This document shows, piece after piece, positions 23,490-35,509 of a DNA stretch of 64,000 nt. This DNA is from Sclerodactyla briareus. Its lineage: Eukaryota; Echinodermata; Holothuroidea; Dendrochirotida; Sclerodactylidae. A model generated the notes under the pieces. The model made no database searches. It was not told where the DNA came from and was given only the letters and a program-made list of their open reading frames with translations. The position numbers were made by a program, and so were the translations under genes. Every line of letters starts with the position of its first letter. The stretch's first letter is position 1. The stretch lies in assembly GCA_026419785.1 (NCBI GenBank), contig JAODTK010005842.1:1-64000 (forward strand), in the 5' to 3' direction.

Positions 23490-24955
23490 GCTGAGAGAAT
23501 TCAATTTTATTTGCTGAAATTCCTATTTGGCCTTCCATAGTTGCCGACTCTTTGACCTGAGCTAGACCACCATGCATTGCGAGAGGCTATTTGTGAAAAG
23601 TTCAAAGTTTGATATTAGTGTTAGGGATCATTAGACTCAGTTATTTAGGGTTAGGGGACAGAGTTTAGCCCCTAAGACATGTTAGTGTTACCTGTAAGGT
23701 CTAACTGCTAAGAAAAAGGTTCGGATTACGGCTAGGTATATTGATGAACAGTGAAGACTAGGCCCGAATGCGCAGTTTATGCGAGGAGCCGGGGACCCCA
23801 ATGCGGGCAAGGGACTCGGCTCGCCAAGGTTTCGCCACCGCAGCACAATCACAAAACATCCCGAGATGGCGAGATCATACCTTAGGTCATTCGTAGATGT
23901 TTTACATGAGCTCATTTCGGGGTCGGTCGAGCACTCTCCTTGTGAGTATTACTGTCCCCATCACCGGTTTCTCAAATTCGATCAACTTTCGTTGTAATTG
24001 TATGGATATGCAGCCTACTCTTCAGTGCACTTGACGTTTCGAATTCTGAAGTGTGTGTGTAAACACCACGGAAGTCCTATATTAACTGGAAGTCAGGTGT
24101 CCCCATATGCTCTGTACTGGAAAAGTGCCACCCACACGGGGATTGCGCAATATGCACAGCCACTCCCAAAACAAAGCAAGAATATAGTAAACTAGTTACT
24201 GTTGTAAAAGAAGTCTTGATAGTACAAAGTGGCTCAGAATTAGCATGACTCTTGCCTCAATATCAGCATGAGGCGATTATTAAGGCTTATACAAATGATG
24301 TTGTATTTAATTGCAAAGTAAATAACTATAATAAGACAAGATTTCTGAGCTATCCGATTATTTCTGCCTTCAGGTATATCATCAATTTTATCCTGGGGAG
24401 GGCGATGATGATCCGAGGGTCGAGTAGTAGCCTATCAGCTGATATTGCATAGGGCAAGCACAATTTTCTGGCTCAGTGATAACTGATAGTAGAAGCGGAG
24501 AGGCCAGGGAGCCGGGAGAGGGCTCGACGAGGAAGGCCTCATATCTCATATGATAGGCTTATTGCCAGCTCCTCGCTCGAGTTTAGGATCAGCGTATCCA
24601 TCCTCCTATCTACAGACTATACAATAGTGGCACTGTGGCAGACATAAATAAGATACGCAATCCTTATGAATATCTTCCAATTGTCCCTGCAAAGAGATTA
24701 ATCTTACAATTCAGGTTGGGGAGGAGGATGTCGTTCGCCGTTTATCTACCATGTTTTGCATCATGTTAGGCAGTTAAGTGGTGTGCTCTCTCGACCAAAT
24801 ACTCCCAGTCACGGTCCAGGCATTCCCTCTGCAGTTAAGTTATCGGAATACCTGAGCGCCTGATTGAATTGTATGTTTTCTTTGTATTTTATGGTATTTT
24901 ATTTTTTCGTTTGAAAAAAAAAAATGAAAAAAAAAAATGGAAAAACATAAAAAAT
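23490..24955. other. Unassigned DNA
   Basis: No recognisable gene or repeat family. Short open frames on both strands only; A-runs at 24916-24942. Confidence 0.4.
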
Positions 24956-24984
24956 GCATGTTTTGACCTAGGGGGTAGTGTGAG

Positions 24985-25050
24985 GCTCGTCGGGGAACAT
25001 GGACCCCCCGTCGGGGAACTCGGACCCCCCGTCGGGGAAATCCTGGCGCC
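24985..25050 (+). repeat. Short tandem repeat, three units of about 22 bp
   Basis: The unit 'gtcggggaactcggacccccc' is repeated nearly exactly, with the third copy drifting into 'gtcggggaaatcctggcgcc'. It gives Arg/Pro-rich frames on the minus strand that are not genes. Confidence 0.7.
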
Positions 25051-25859
25051 ACCACCGGGCCGGGGGACAATCAAACACGTGTTCATACAGATGAGGCAGC
25101 ACGCAGTGCTCGGGTTATTTCTCCAAGACTCTATTGTGCGTGATTGCATTGATTATAGACACCTTTGGTCGCGTGACCACCAACTGCAGTTGTGGACAGT
25201 GGATACATGATCACCTTTCTCCGTGACCTGGCAGACTGACCTGGCAGAGGCTACAGTCCATTTGCAGTACGACGTAAGTACAGCCGGTGGTTAACTATAT
25301 CAGGGGCATCTCAGGGAGGAAGGGGGGGGGGGGGGTCCTCAGAGGGGTGGATCGTGCCGACCCAAACTTGAGTGACTCAACGTGTTTTCACACACGATAA
25401 ATGTTCATCTTGCTTGCCCCCCCCCCCCCTCCTTGCAGCAGGTGGTTTGACGTATAGTCTCAAGGATATACCTAGCTCACACTGCCTAACGTAGGTGTTG
25501 CCGTGGGCAAAATGGGGGCGTTAAAACCATATATACTTCTCCATAGTGTGACTCCCGCATTTTTGGAGTGGGCAATGCCGGAACCATTCTTCTACTAACC
25601 CCAAGTACACTTATATACTACCGAGGCCGGGAATTGCATTTTGTTTTATTATATACTCACTAGCTTGCCGAGCACAGCTAGGGGATCGAGCCTATTCACG
25701 ACCCAGCAAGGGTGCAGACCTGGACAATGCACATTATTAATAGCTGTGAATTCTTCACCAGGTACACGGAACAAAGCAATCCCTCTCTTTGGCGGTACCT
25801 CGATATAATGTGGGGGCTGGCGTAATCAATTACACACAGACGATAACTTGCAAATTGCC

Positions 25860-26050
25860 TACCCCTCGTTGGTCCCTTGAGCCGCCAGCGAGAAGGTGAC
25901 AATACCATTTTTATGACCCAGCCGGGATTCGAGCCCCCGATCCGTGCCGGGTGGAAAAGCCGAGGGCTCTAACCAATTGTGTCCATCACCACTCGGTTGA
26001 CAGTCTAATTTGTATTGCCCAGGCTTGTAGCTAAGAGGGTCGAAAAGAGG
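25860..26050 (-). repeat. tRNA-derived SINE
   Basis: On the minus strand a tRNA-like head reads 'ttggttagagccctcggc' (box A) and 'gggggctcgaatcccggctg' (box B, GGCTCGAATCC) with about 30 bp between. This is the best tRNA-like promoter in the window. The acceptor arms do not pair, so I call it a SINE. The tail runs toward 25860. Confidence 0.6.
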
Positions 26051-29000
26051 GCGTCGCCGGCCCCCTCCAAGAAATATTGGTGGCCCCAACGATCTTGGTT
26101 CTCTGCTTAGAACTGTAGTCTCCCAGCTGTTTCCCCCCTCCCTCGGCTACAGGTCTGGTATTGTCTGATTGCCTGATCGCGGCATGAACTTCCATGAGTG
26201 AGTGAATGAGTCAGTGGCCAACGGAATTCATTTTTTATTTCTTTGTGTTGATCGACCTTCCAGTAACTTTTAAGAAGTCCCGTGCGACCCTTATGCAGTG
26301 CCGAAAATAGTAGCTCTGTCACTGAAGCTGAAATATGCATCATGAGCCTATCCCCGTCAGCCCTTCTTATTCCTGCCCCATAGGGAGGAGTAGGGGGCCT
26401 CGGAATTGATACCTACAGACTGGGCGTTCCCTTTCATCCCTTGCCTACCTATTGGTAAAGTTCATGGCCGCGCAAGCGATACAACTATACAATTATATAA
26501 CATTTTGCTAGTGATGCAGATGGTCTCCTCGTTTTGGGAGTGAAAGGGCGCTATTGCACTGTTTGCACTAGGTTGCATTTTTTGCAGTTGAAGAGCTATC
26601 CAGTCAACATGAGAAATCCGTGGCGATGTATTGAAGAGGCAATGTCGTGACACGCAATCCTGCGGTATTCGTGAATGTGAGGAAGTATTTCCCAGTCCAC
26701 TTTGGAAAGTGGATTCCTTCCCAAGCGAACCCCGACATTCATATAGCATTGACTGTCTATTGACTTTATTTGACCTTGTGCGAGAGCGAAAATCAAAATA
26801 TCAACGGGGTGCACCATATAATAAGGTCAACTTGATTTGTGACTGTGGAAATTGTCAGCCCACTATCACAGTTATGTATAGGGAACAAGTGGTCTATACC
26901 CTGACATGGATCAATATCTTAAGTAAATCAAATACTGATAACGTGAACACAGGGGCGTCGTGCGAAAATAAATTCTGGGGGGGTGGGGTGGGGTGGGGGC
27001 ATCAGCAGGTGATTAGTGATGACTATCTGAGCCGAGCCGCCACCACGGGATGGCGCGTAACATACATACAAATGTCGCCAGATAGCCGGAAAAGGACACT
27101 CCCCCACTTCCGGCCTGATTGAAGTACAGCAACCGCCCTAAATTTACACAAACAAAAATCAACTTTTTCATTCCGGTAATATTCTCCGGAATATTCAGTG
27201 ATAAGCTCCTGGATACAATTCACGTCTTTACACTCACGGCGGATTCACCAGAGGCTCCCAATGATGGGTTTCAGATGGGCCAGAAAGGTATGTGAAATAA
27301 ATTGCGTGTCACTGACTGCGGTGCTCGAATTTTTAAAGTGTTCTCCGTTGCCAGATGGGGAGCTCCAGTTGGTCATTTTTCATTGAAAAATAATTAAAAT
27401 AAGATTAAATTTGAAATGACAAAGAAGGAATTTTACCTCAGCCAACAGTATATGGATACGATCATATCCCAGGAAAACAGAGCGGCCCATTGGTGCTGCG
27501 AAGCCTTAGCGAACGTCATTATGGTATTCTCAGGACCGCAAGGTGAGCCGGATGGCAACTTTTCATGTAGTAAATTGAAAAAAAAAAACTGAATGAATAA
27601 ATTATATGAATCTTCCACTAGTGGCCCACGAATTTTAAGGAGCTTTATACTAGCCATCGAAGCGGAACATTAGTTGCAGCGCAGGTAGCGAGGGTATTAT
27701 TGTGTCTCGAAAATAAGATCTTCTTCAAATGCCAAGACGGATATTTTCATGTATGATTAAAAAAAATTTACTTGAAGCATTATATAAATATGGAATTAAA
27801 ATTTCAATGTTTTTATTAAATGCAAAATGTGATTTACCAGATAGGCCATTCTCAATCAATAAATTGAAAGTTAACTTTACAAATTAGCCTGAATATCACC
27901 TCGGCCTCTCCATGCCATGTAGCAGCACAAAGTTGTCTAAGAAGGGATGTTTGTGGGTCGCAAATGTTAGTTCTAGATATGCATTAAAATTTAATATACA
28001 AAAATATTTAAAAAATTCTATAGCCCGGAAAATATATGGTGGCCACAATATTAAGTGACTAAAAGTGACTTTGATATTTCATTGCAGTGACAGTTCAATC
28101 ATACATCGACGTTTCCAGCGTTTATGACAATACCGTCGTTGAAGATTCCTACCTTCTCTTGTCTGAAAAACCTTGAAATATTTTTCCTAACTTGGTATTT
28201 ATGGTGTGCGGATTGCATCATCTGGCGGGCCGATTTTGGCCCGCGTACCGCAATTTGGAAACGCCCGAGAGCCTGTTTGTGTATGAATTGAACATCATTT
28301 TCCATGAACCTAGAAAAACAACTCACAATATCAGGCAGGGGATCCATGGTAATTTACTACTCAAATTTCGATGCATTAGCTCGCACTTTCCGGCCGGTAT
28401 AAGTCTTGAGCTGTAATGACCTCAGTTGTTAGTTGGTGACGCTATGTATATTGGTATCAAATATCATGCCGAGCTAAGAGCATACATATTCGGAGGCTAT
28501 GGCATTACTAACCTCGATATATGCTTAAGTTGAGGTGTGGGGAAAGGGGGAGAATCCGCAACGATTATCCGTTACGGACAATGGGACTATATATTCCACT
28601 TTTCGAATACCTTTTCAATTTAAGTCGTGACAATTTTTTTTTGGCAGCTCTGACAAAATTTGCCCCCCGGGCCCCAATGGGCACAACGCCAGTGCTGAAC
28701 ATTACGGTCGAACTCCCGTTGGAGGTTCTTCACTTCCTATATACTAGAGGTAAACCACCATGGCGTATCTATGATGTGACCCCCCCCCCCCCTCCCCCCC
28801 CCAAAAAAAAAAAAGTAAAAAAAAGGAGATTGGCCCAACTTCGGAAAATTTGATCACCAAACATCGCGAGACTTTTCAGGCAAGTCCAGCGCCGCAGCAC
28901 TCCACCCTCGCGAGTTGTAATATATTTACCTTCCGAAGGGGAAGAAGGGCCACAGAAAGCTCTGGAATCGCGGAGTTTCCAGGGCTTCACCCCCGGGACT

Positions 29001-29675
29001 TGCACATGCTTTTTTCCCGTTCCCCTGGAGACCCAACAGGCGGGCGTTTGACACCCGGCGATTGCGCTGATGCCTATAAAGCCCAACATTTTCTGTTACG
29101 TTCCGCGCTATCCGTCAGTGCAATCTCCAACCATTCCTCAGTCACGAATTCCTAGCTATACACCAAGATATTCACTCCACTATGGAACCCCGTGGAATCG
29201 GGCAAAATCATATTATAGTCGGCAACTTGGCAAGATACACCCCAGCGTTAGGTGTACGAGGCGAGGGGGGAAATTTCCCTCAAATTCAAACAACTCGGGG
29301 GAAAAAATATGAGGGGAAAAATCGTCGGAAAATTTCAGTAGAAAAAGTGAGAGTGATTTCTGAAATTTCTGATGGACTTGACTGAATTTCGAATAAAATG
29401 ACCGAAATGCAACATGTATGTTTTTTTCTCCTCCTGACATGATACTATCACACGATTCAGGACATTTTGCTTCTGCATGCCTCCCAAATCGAAATAGCCC
29501 CGTATGCCTATACGACCCCCGTAAAACAGTCGGGCGCTCCTCTCAGGCTGCAGCTTTTTGAGCAGTCTCAGTTCTCTGCCACTAAACTGACGCTTTACCC
29601 TTAGCGCTTTGTCCGTAGAGCGAACAGGTGTTACCCCCGTGGTCCAGTTAGCACTTTCGTATACAACATACGTAA
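26050..29675. other. Unassigned DNA
   Basis: Mostly AT-rich with several open frames, the longest 163 codons (26631-27122, plus), none with a domain I recognise. CAGGGGCGTCGTGCG at 26950 resembles a hAT left end, but no partner end was found. A C/A-run lies at 28781-28815. At 28200-28270 a GC-rich stretch of unknown nature is seen. Confidence 0.4.
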
Positions 29676-29677
29676 AT

Positions 29678-31000
29678 GCGCTGGTCACACTTGTTCTATA
29701 CATAAGATACGATACGATACGATACGATATGATACGATAAATTTATCGGAAGGAGTGTTCACACTTGTGGCGATAAAAATGTCGTACGATAATTATCGGA
29801 CGTCTCGGCGCCTAACATTACGGAGAAAGTAGTGTAATTTTAGTGAGAGAAGCACAAGTTTCCCTTTTTGTCGCTTCAGGCGGTGGAATAGCCTGGTCAG
29901 CAGACTTTTTGAGTACCAAGAATGGTAATTTCAAAGCAATTCGAAGCTTTGTCTTCTCGTACTTGTTAGAGGCGTGGAGAGCGCAATTAACGACAAGATC
30001 CGACGCTTACCTCACCATCCCCGCTTCCCTCTCGTTATACACCCGTCTTAATTAGCATTCGGTATCCAATAATACGGGCGAAGTGAGGTAGCCAAGAAGG
30101 CATTCGTCAATTCCAGCCAATTGAGCTGAAAAATTTGAGCTTGGTTACTCTGCTCGAAACATGCATAGTAAAAATAATGCCCTACGCTCCCACCTGTGTA
30201 CCGTGCTACTTTTTCTCACTGATCTACAAGACATAATTAACTTGGGCGTTAACGACATTCCCCCCCCTATATAGCTTATTCCGTTGCCTCTTTCCGTTTC
30301 TATTAACAAACCCACCTCTTATCTATCACATTAGACATAAGGGTGACGTTTCCGTCAATACGCCAGACTGTGGATCGAGACCCCCCGGAAAAACTCTCCT
30401 ACCCTGTTCCCCTCAAATAGCACAAACCCTCTCCCCCGTCCACTGAACTCATACCAACCTATATCTCCTTCCTTTGCATTTCACATGATACTTTGTGGGC
30501 GCCGGCACAACATGACCCTCCCCATTACCTCACTGGTCACGCTCACTATCGTTTCTGGGAGGGCCTCATGGATTCGAATGGAAAGGATGGTTTCGAAGGT
30601 CCCAAGTTCATGCGGCCCAAAGGTGCCAGAGAAGCTCATTCAGAGGCAATGTCTTCCCCGGATACGGTCACTACCAAAACATTCATCAAAACCCCTGATT
30701 TTATCACTAAAACCCACCTTCATGGACGCTAACTTCCCCCTCAGTAGCCTGTTCGGCGGCGTTCCATAATCCTTTGCATAATTGCCAAGTTTATCACTGC
30801 AATTGCGCAATTTAGCGCATCCGATAAATCTATCGTACGAAAAATAATATTTTTCAACTCGACGTCCGATAATTTATCGTATCGTATCGTAATCGTATCG
30901 TATCGCACAGGTGTGAACCCTCCTATTGAAAATACACTTTACTTCGACCGGTCCGCTAAATTTATCGTACGGTATCGTATCGCACAAGTGTGAACCGCTC
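29678..31000. mobile_element. TIR element of about 1.3 kb with 'gatacgata' subrepeats
   Basis: The left arm (29678-29812) has 'ggtcacacttg', (GATAC)n, 'cgataaatttatcgga', a second 'gttcacacttgtg' and 'ttatcggacgtc'. The right arm (about 30815-31000) in reverse complement has 'gcggttcacacttgtgcg', 'atacgata', a second 'gttcacacctgtgcg' and 'attatcggacgtc'. Each arm thus holds the terminal motif twice, which suggests one copy nested in another or a duplicated terminus. The interior (29820-30800) has open frames of 70-94 codons with no recognised transposase motif. Superfamily not determined. Confidence 0.65.
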
Positions 31001-31580
31001 TTAATATCCGACTTTCACATCTTTTGCACAGGTAAAATTGGCGGTAGCAAACTACAAATTTCACAATAATTAGGATGTTCGTTCTCTCACAGTGTTACCA
31101 GTGACCAGTAGCGTGGATTTGACCAGCCTCGATTATTTTATCGCATGTCTGCAATTTCCAATTCATGAGAGAGTCAATCTTTAGAATGTTAATACATTCC
31201 GATGAGTCGAGATGCGGATGATACGGAATCATATCTACTAAGCATCGTCTTACATTCACTCCATCTGCCAAGTTCATATACTACCCTTCATATCGCAGTC
31301 ACATTTCTCTTCTCCATCACCCAGCCATACTAGCCTACCTGTCCAACTTGTCCGTAAGAATGAAACAATAGTACACCGCACTGATTTGCTAAACTGCGAC
31401 AAAATCCCCCGGGGGTTCGTCAATATCTGGGCGGCGATTTGTGTTAGGGGCAAGTCAGCCCAAAATATTAAATGTCATATGATTGTGCGTTGAAAACACG
31501 CGACAAATTTGTGCTTCATGTTCTAGTAAGTTCTGTTATAAGTTACACATTTTCAAAGATTACAATTAATCACTGCTAAG

Positions 31581-31723
31581 TTGGCAATTTTGCAAATTGG
31601 CAACCTTTTGATTGTCGTCATATCTACCAATTTGAAAGGAAACGTTAGGAAATATATCTCAACTTTTCCTTATATTGGTAGATATGGCATCTAAAAAGGT
31701 TGCCAGTTTGCCAAAATCACCAA
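31581..31723. repeat. 143-bp near-perfect hairpin (MITE-like)
   Basis: The left arm 'ttggcaattttgcaaattgg' followed by 'caaccttttgattgtcgtcatatctacca' pairs with the right arm, whose reverse complement is 'ttggtgattttggcaaactg' then 'gcaacctttttagatgccatatctacca'. The arms are about 62 bp with a loop of about 20 bp and cover the whole element. Confidence 0.7.
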
Positions 31724-32504
31724 ATTATTGAATTTGAGGAAGCCATGCCGTTTCAACTGAACATGCTATGAACCTGGAACAAATTGATATTTGATGATTT
31801 TTTCATTCCTTTACCATTATAACATCAAAAATAGTATTAATTTGGCTGCCTCGCCTTTAAATATTGAGAGGGGAGACATACGTGATGAGTGCCATCTAGT
31901 CGAGCGCCCCCCATCTGTTTAGCGCGTGAGCATTCAAGAAAAAAAATCGTTTCACAGACCGTTTTCCAGATTTGTTTCCGTTCAAATTTCTTGTCCAAAT
32001 TGTACATGTCCCAGAATTGTTTTGTCCCGCCTCCGCGTCTATGTATAGTGCCAAACGTCAATCACGTAAACACCCATACTGATGTGCACGCCCCCTGCCC
32101 ATGGTGTTTTTTCGTTGCATATAGCATTCATCAGGAATCAGCACGTCAGGCTGTTTTAGACAAGAAGGATTAGAAGAAGACTGAACTTGACCAACGCCAC
32201 CCATTGGTTATGTGCAGTGCTAGGGTTAATGAAAATGTCCGTTGGAATCCAGCATTGGTGGGGGGGGGGGCAACATGAATCGTGTTCCAAACCAAATTCT
32301 CCTTGTGGCCTTCCCATATGTTCAGTTGTTCACCGCACTTGTAGAGTCAAGTCTGACGTACCGGAGAACAACATATTTTGCCAGAACGTGAAGTGAATTG
32401 GGACCTTATTATATGTAAACAGAAATATAGAAAACGACGCGCGCAGCGCGGACTTTTTTTGCATTTTGTACGGAATGCCAAATGGTTCATAAATATCGAA
32501 AAAA

Positions 32505-32655
32505 ATATCAAGGTATCAGGACTCAATATCAGAGTGTCACGATTTAATATCAGACCGTCAAATCAAGAAACAAGAAAATCAACATGTCAAAAAGTAACAT
32601 CAGCATATCAAAAAAAATATCGGAGTGTTAGGAAATAATATCAGCCTATCAAAAA
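32505..32655 (+). repeat. Minisatellite, about 7 units of 20-24 bp
   Basis: The unit core 'aatatcagagtgtca' recurs with drift as 'aatatcaaggtatca', 'aatatcagaccgtca', 'aacatcagcatatca', 'aatatcggagtgtta' and 'aatatcagcctatca'. Confidence 0.65.
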
Positions 32656-32659
32656 TGTG

Positions 32660-34540
32660 GTGAATTAGGAGCAAACGCCAAGAATTTTAACGAATCGTGA
32701 TATCTCAGATTGATTTTGAATCATTTGGCACAAGCGGTTCATGCAAAATATCGCACTATCGGCTACGGTTTTTATTTGCACACAGTTCATAATTTGCACA
32801 CGACACCAGCGGCAAAAAGTTTACTTCGCGCGCGGCACGTACATTCGTACGTGCACGACATGCTACGAATATGGACCAGCAACATTACCAGCAAGCATGG
32901 ACCGTACGCGCATACGGGTCAGTTACAACACTATAACCCAAGTGAATGCGTCAACGATATATATTTAGAATATTTTGTATGCGCTTCCGTACCTCTTGCC
33001 GGTTGTCGGAGTGATTCGTTTATTATATGAAGGAAAAACTCGCATCGACAACACTAGCGTTGGTGATTCCTTCCCATGCCGACGAACCATTCCACACGGT
33101 AGCGCGGGGTTGTTTTTTCAGGGGGGGGGGGGGCTCGATCAAGGAAGGGAGGCTCGATTGACAGGGGGATACATCGCACCCAACGACCCCCCCCCCCCCC
33201 CCCTGCGTACGGGCCTGACTGGTTGGTTGGCATGTGTATGGTTTAGTCGAGGAATTTTGAGAGAAATAGAAATAGGGACCGTAGAAGTCGATGGCCTTGC
33301 AAATAATTTTTGCTCGGAGGACGTAACGGATCTCGTTTCGAAGAGGACAGAATCTTACTATGTCGCGAAGCTTGCACTCGGGAAACCTGTCGCCAGAGGG
33401 TAATCAAAGTTTCTACAACCCCTGCCGAAGTTACCCAGGCCCAGCGACGACGTCTTCGATTCGCGGTTCCCACAAGTGTCGGATGTTGTGTAGATGGTAG
33501 CTTTTGGATCACGTGTGTAATTCGGCCCCCGAACGAGTATGTGTTAGGGGTGGACATTGCAGGTGTGAAACACCAGCTGATATTGTTGGTTGCCACAAAA
33601 ATATAAATTGATTCAGATATCTTGAAGGACATTTGGCAGCGATGATTAATAAAGGTGATAAATATAACAGCTGAAAAAGCTGAATGCTGTCGTTCAAACC
33701 GTAAGTTCCTGGGACTTTCCGTAGGAGTTATACTTTAGTCCTTTGAAGTTGTATATTCGTTATCCAGGCCAAAGCAGGATTCTTGTCGGAAGGCTGTTGC
33801 TTTTTGTGACCGAAAAAAAACTTGCATACCGAAAGTGGAGGGTCGTGGAAAAGTTTGGGGGGAAGTGACCCCCTCGTCCCACAGCGGTTGCGCCCTCGGT
33901 CCCTTGCGGTCAGGCGCTGTGGAGGAGAGGGATTGGAGACCGAGGATGATGTCAATCTTGGTGCTGGATGAGGTCATCAGAAGACTTAACACGCCTCGTC
34001 GACCGAACATGAGATATTGGCCAATTTTCAATTAAACGGGTGATACTTTGGCCACTGATGCTATCCAAGTCATATATTGCAGCTATCGCGGCGCGACACC
34101 AACGCAAGGAGCCTACGGTACCCGAAACACTAGGCTAGTCATCAGGAAATGACATTAATATTAGTTACCTTACAATGTCCCGGTTGTGGACTAGGATATA
34201 GACTTACGATTGATGAGTATTGCTATCATCTGACCTCAAATGACTCTGGTTACCCTGGGATGACCTTCATGTTTTTCATTATCGAGCACACACAATTATA
34301 CACAAAAAGACGTCACACACGTATGAAGTCATCAATAACCAGGGACCTACCTGCCCCCCCCCACCCCCACGGATAAAAAGTGGTTATGAGGGCACTATAA
34401 AAAATACCAAATCAGCACTTAAAACAAATCGAGACGTCTCCGTTCTGCAGTCGGTCCGTTGGGACAGTGTTTTTCAAGAGAGAGAGTACCGGTCGTATAG
34501 AATATGAATGCACACGACACACCCACACACATGACGAAAT
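32660..34540. other. Unassigned DNA, locally GC-rich
   Basis: G- and C-runs lie at 33120-33132 and 33187-33202. 33240-33600 is GC-rich with open frames on both strands (98-142 codons), one stretch reading DGLANNFCSEDVTDLVSKRT, which looks protein-like but which I cannot assign. 33735-34031 (minus) is similar in quality. Confidence 0.35.
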
Positions 34541-34545
34541 TGGCC

Positions 34546-34800
34546 CTAAGAATCGTAAAAGGTAAGTTGTCGCTGTTGTCCATCCATGATCGCAATCATG
34601 CAGGGTTCCTGAGGAACCTTAAGTGATGTCCTGACCTGCATATACATGGCCAATGAAATAGCAGCTAATTCAAGAGCGACCTGAACTGAGCACCGGACCC
34701 CCGTAAAAGGTGATGTTATCAGGACACTCAAATTTCCTGGGACGGTATACGCTCGGACATATCCGTCTCGGGCCCCCTTCCCACCTATTCTCTCCAGATG
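34546..34800 (-). CDS. Possible internal or last exon, unknown protein
   Basis: An open minus-strand stretch of higher GC than its AT-rich surroundings. It follows 'gagaatag', a possible acceptor, and runs to a stop at 34546. It includes GYVRAYTVPGNLSVLITSPF and VQVALELAAISLAMYMQ. A GT after MYMQ (GTCAGG) could be a donor. I do not recognise a family. It lies about 0.4 kb downstream, on the same strand, of the open stretch at 35184-35501, with the AT microsatellite between them, so the two could be exons of one gene. Confidence 0.3.
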   Translation of the reverse strand, partial: HLERIGGKGARDGYVRAYTVPGNLSVLITSPFTGVRCSVQVALELAAISLAMYMQVRTSLKVPQEPCMIAIMDGQQRQLTFYDS

Positions 34801-34908
34801 GCATATCATATATATATAATATATATATAGTAGATATATTATAAGATAATATATATATATATTATATATATAGTATATATAGATATATATATATTATATA
34901 TATATATA

Positions 34909-34940
<32 letters not shown>

Positions 34941-35050
34941 GATATATATATATATATATAATTACTAGAATATATATATATAGATATATTAAATATACTA
35001 TTACTATAGTTATATATTAATCTATATAGATATATATATATGATATAATA
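34801..35050. repeat. AT microsatellite
   Basis: About 250 bp of (TA)n broken by short 'ga', 'ag' and 'tta' interruptions. Confidence 0.95.
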
Positions 35051-35183
35051 CTATAGCGTTATTTACGATGATGTGCACGTGTTGGTAGGCTACATGCATG
35101 ATGCATAGACTTTACATTCTGCTTCTGCGCGCTCGAATATACTGACAGGTTTTCAAACTTTAAGTTCTCTAATTTTGTGACAG

Positions 35184-35501
35184 CTATTTCCAGGCGATTT
35201 CATGCAGTAAAATTTCTGAGGCTAACATCACTTTCTTGCAAGAAAAACAAACGAAAAATGAATACACATTGGTGGAGGGCGATGTTAACTTTTCAATAGC
35301 TTCCCACTCATCTGGCGCCCTTATTAGTAGAAATCGGGTCAGGTGTTCCCGATAACTTGCACAGGAAATACCTGGGCACTGCGTCGTGAAAAGCATACCA
35401 CTACACAGAGTCAAAACAGTGGTAGACAGCAGGACGATCATCCTCCACAAATGACTTGTACCTAATCTCTTCTGCAGGGGTAACATTTCGAAGATATCCA
35501 T
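35184..35501 (-). CDS. Possible first exon with signal anchor, unknown protein
   Basis: An ATG-started open frame of 105 codons. Residues 20-37 (WRMIVLLSTTVLTLCSGM) form a hydrophobic segment preceded by basic residues, as in a signal peptide or type II membrane anchor. It is followed by a polar stretch with REHLTRFLLIRAPDEWEAIE. Part of the 3' end may be intronic (a GT in 'accaatGTGTAT' is a weak donor). No family recognised. It may pair with 34546-34800. Chance cannot be excluded. Confidence 0.35.
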   Translation of the reverse strand: MDIFEMLPLQKRLGTSHLWRMIVLLSTTVLTLCSGMLFTTQCPGISCASYREHLTRFLLIRAPDEWEAIEKLTSPSTNVYSFFVCFSCKKVMLASEILLHEIAWK

Positions 35502-35509
35502 AAGGACTT

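Noticed and set aside
24840-25149. Arg/Pro-rich minus-strand frames with PRRGVRVPRRG repeats.
   Set aside because: They come from the 22-bp tandem repeat at 24985-25050.
25904-25995. Possible functional tRNA gene on the minus strand.
   Set aside because: Boxes A and B are good, but acceptor and anticodon arms do not pair, so it is treated as a SINE head.
26950-26965. CAGGGGCGTCGTGCG, a hAT-like left terminus.
   Set aside because: No right terminus or 8-bp duplication could be found, so an element is not called.
26631-27122. A 163-codon plus-strand open frame, one of the longest in the window.
   Set aside because: No domain, no splice support, a G-run inside it, and an equally good minus-strand frame overlapping it; probably chance.
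29335-29703. A 122-codon minus-strand frame with a basic stretch (FSGRELRLLKKLQPERSARL).
   Set aside because: It runs into the (GATAC)n terminus of the TIR element and shows no known domain or splice sites; left unassigned.
34801-35050. AT-rich tract considered as a replication origin or matrix-attachment site.
   Set aside because: A plain AT microsatellite explains it; sequence alone gives no support for more.
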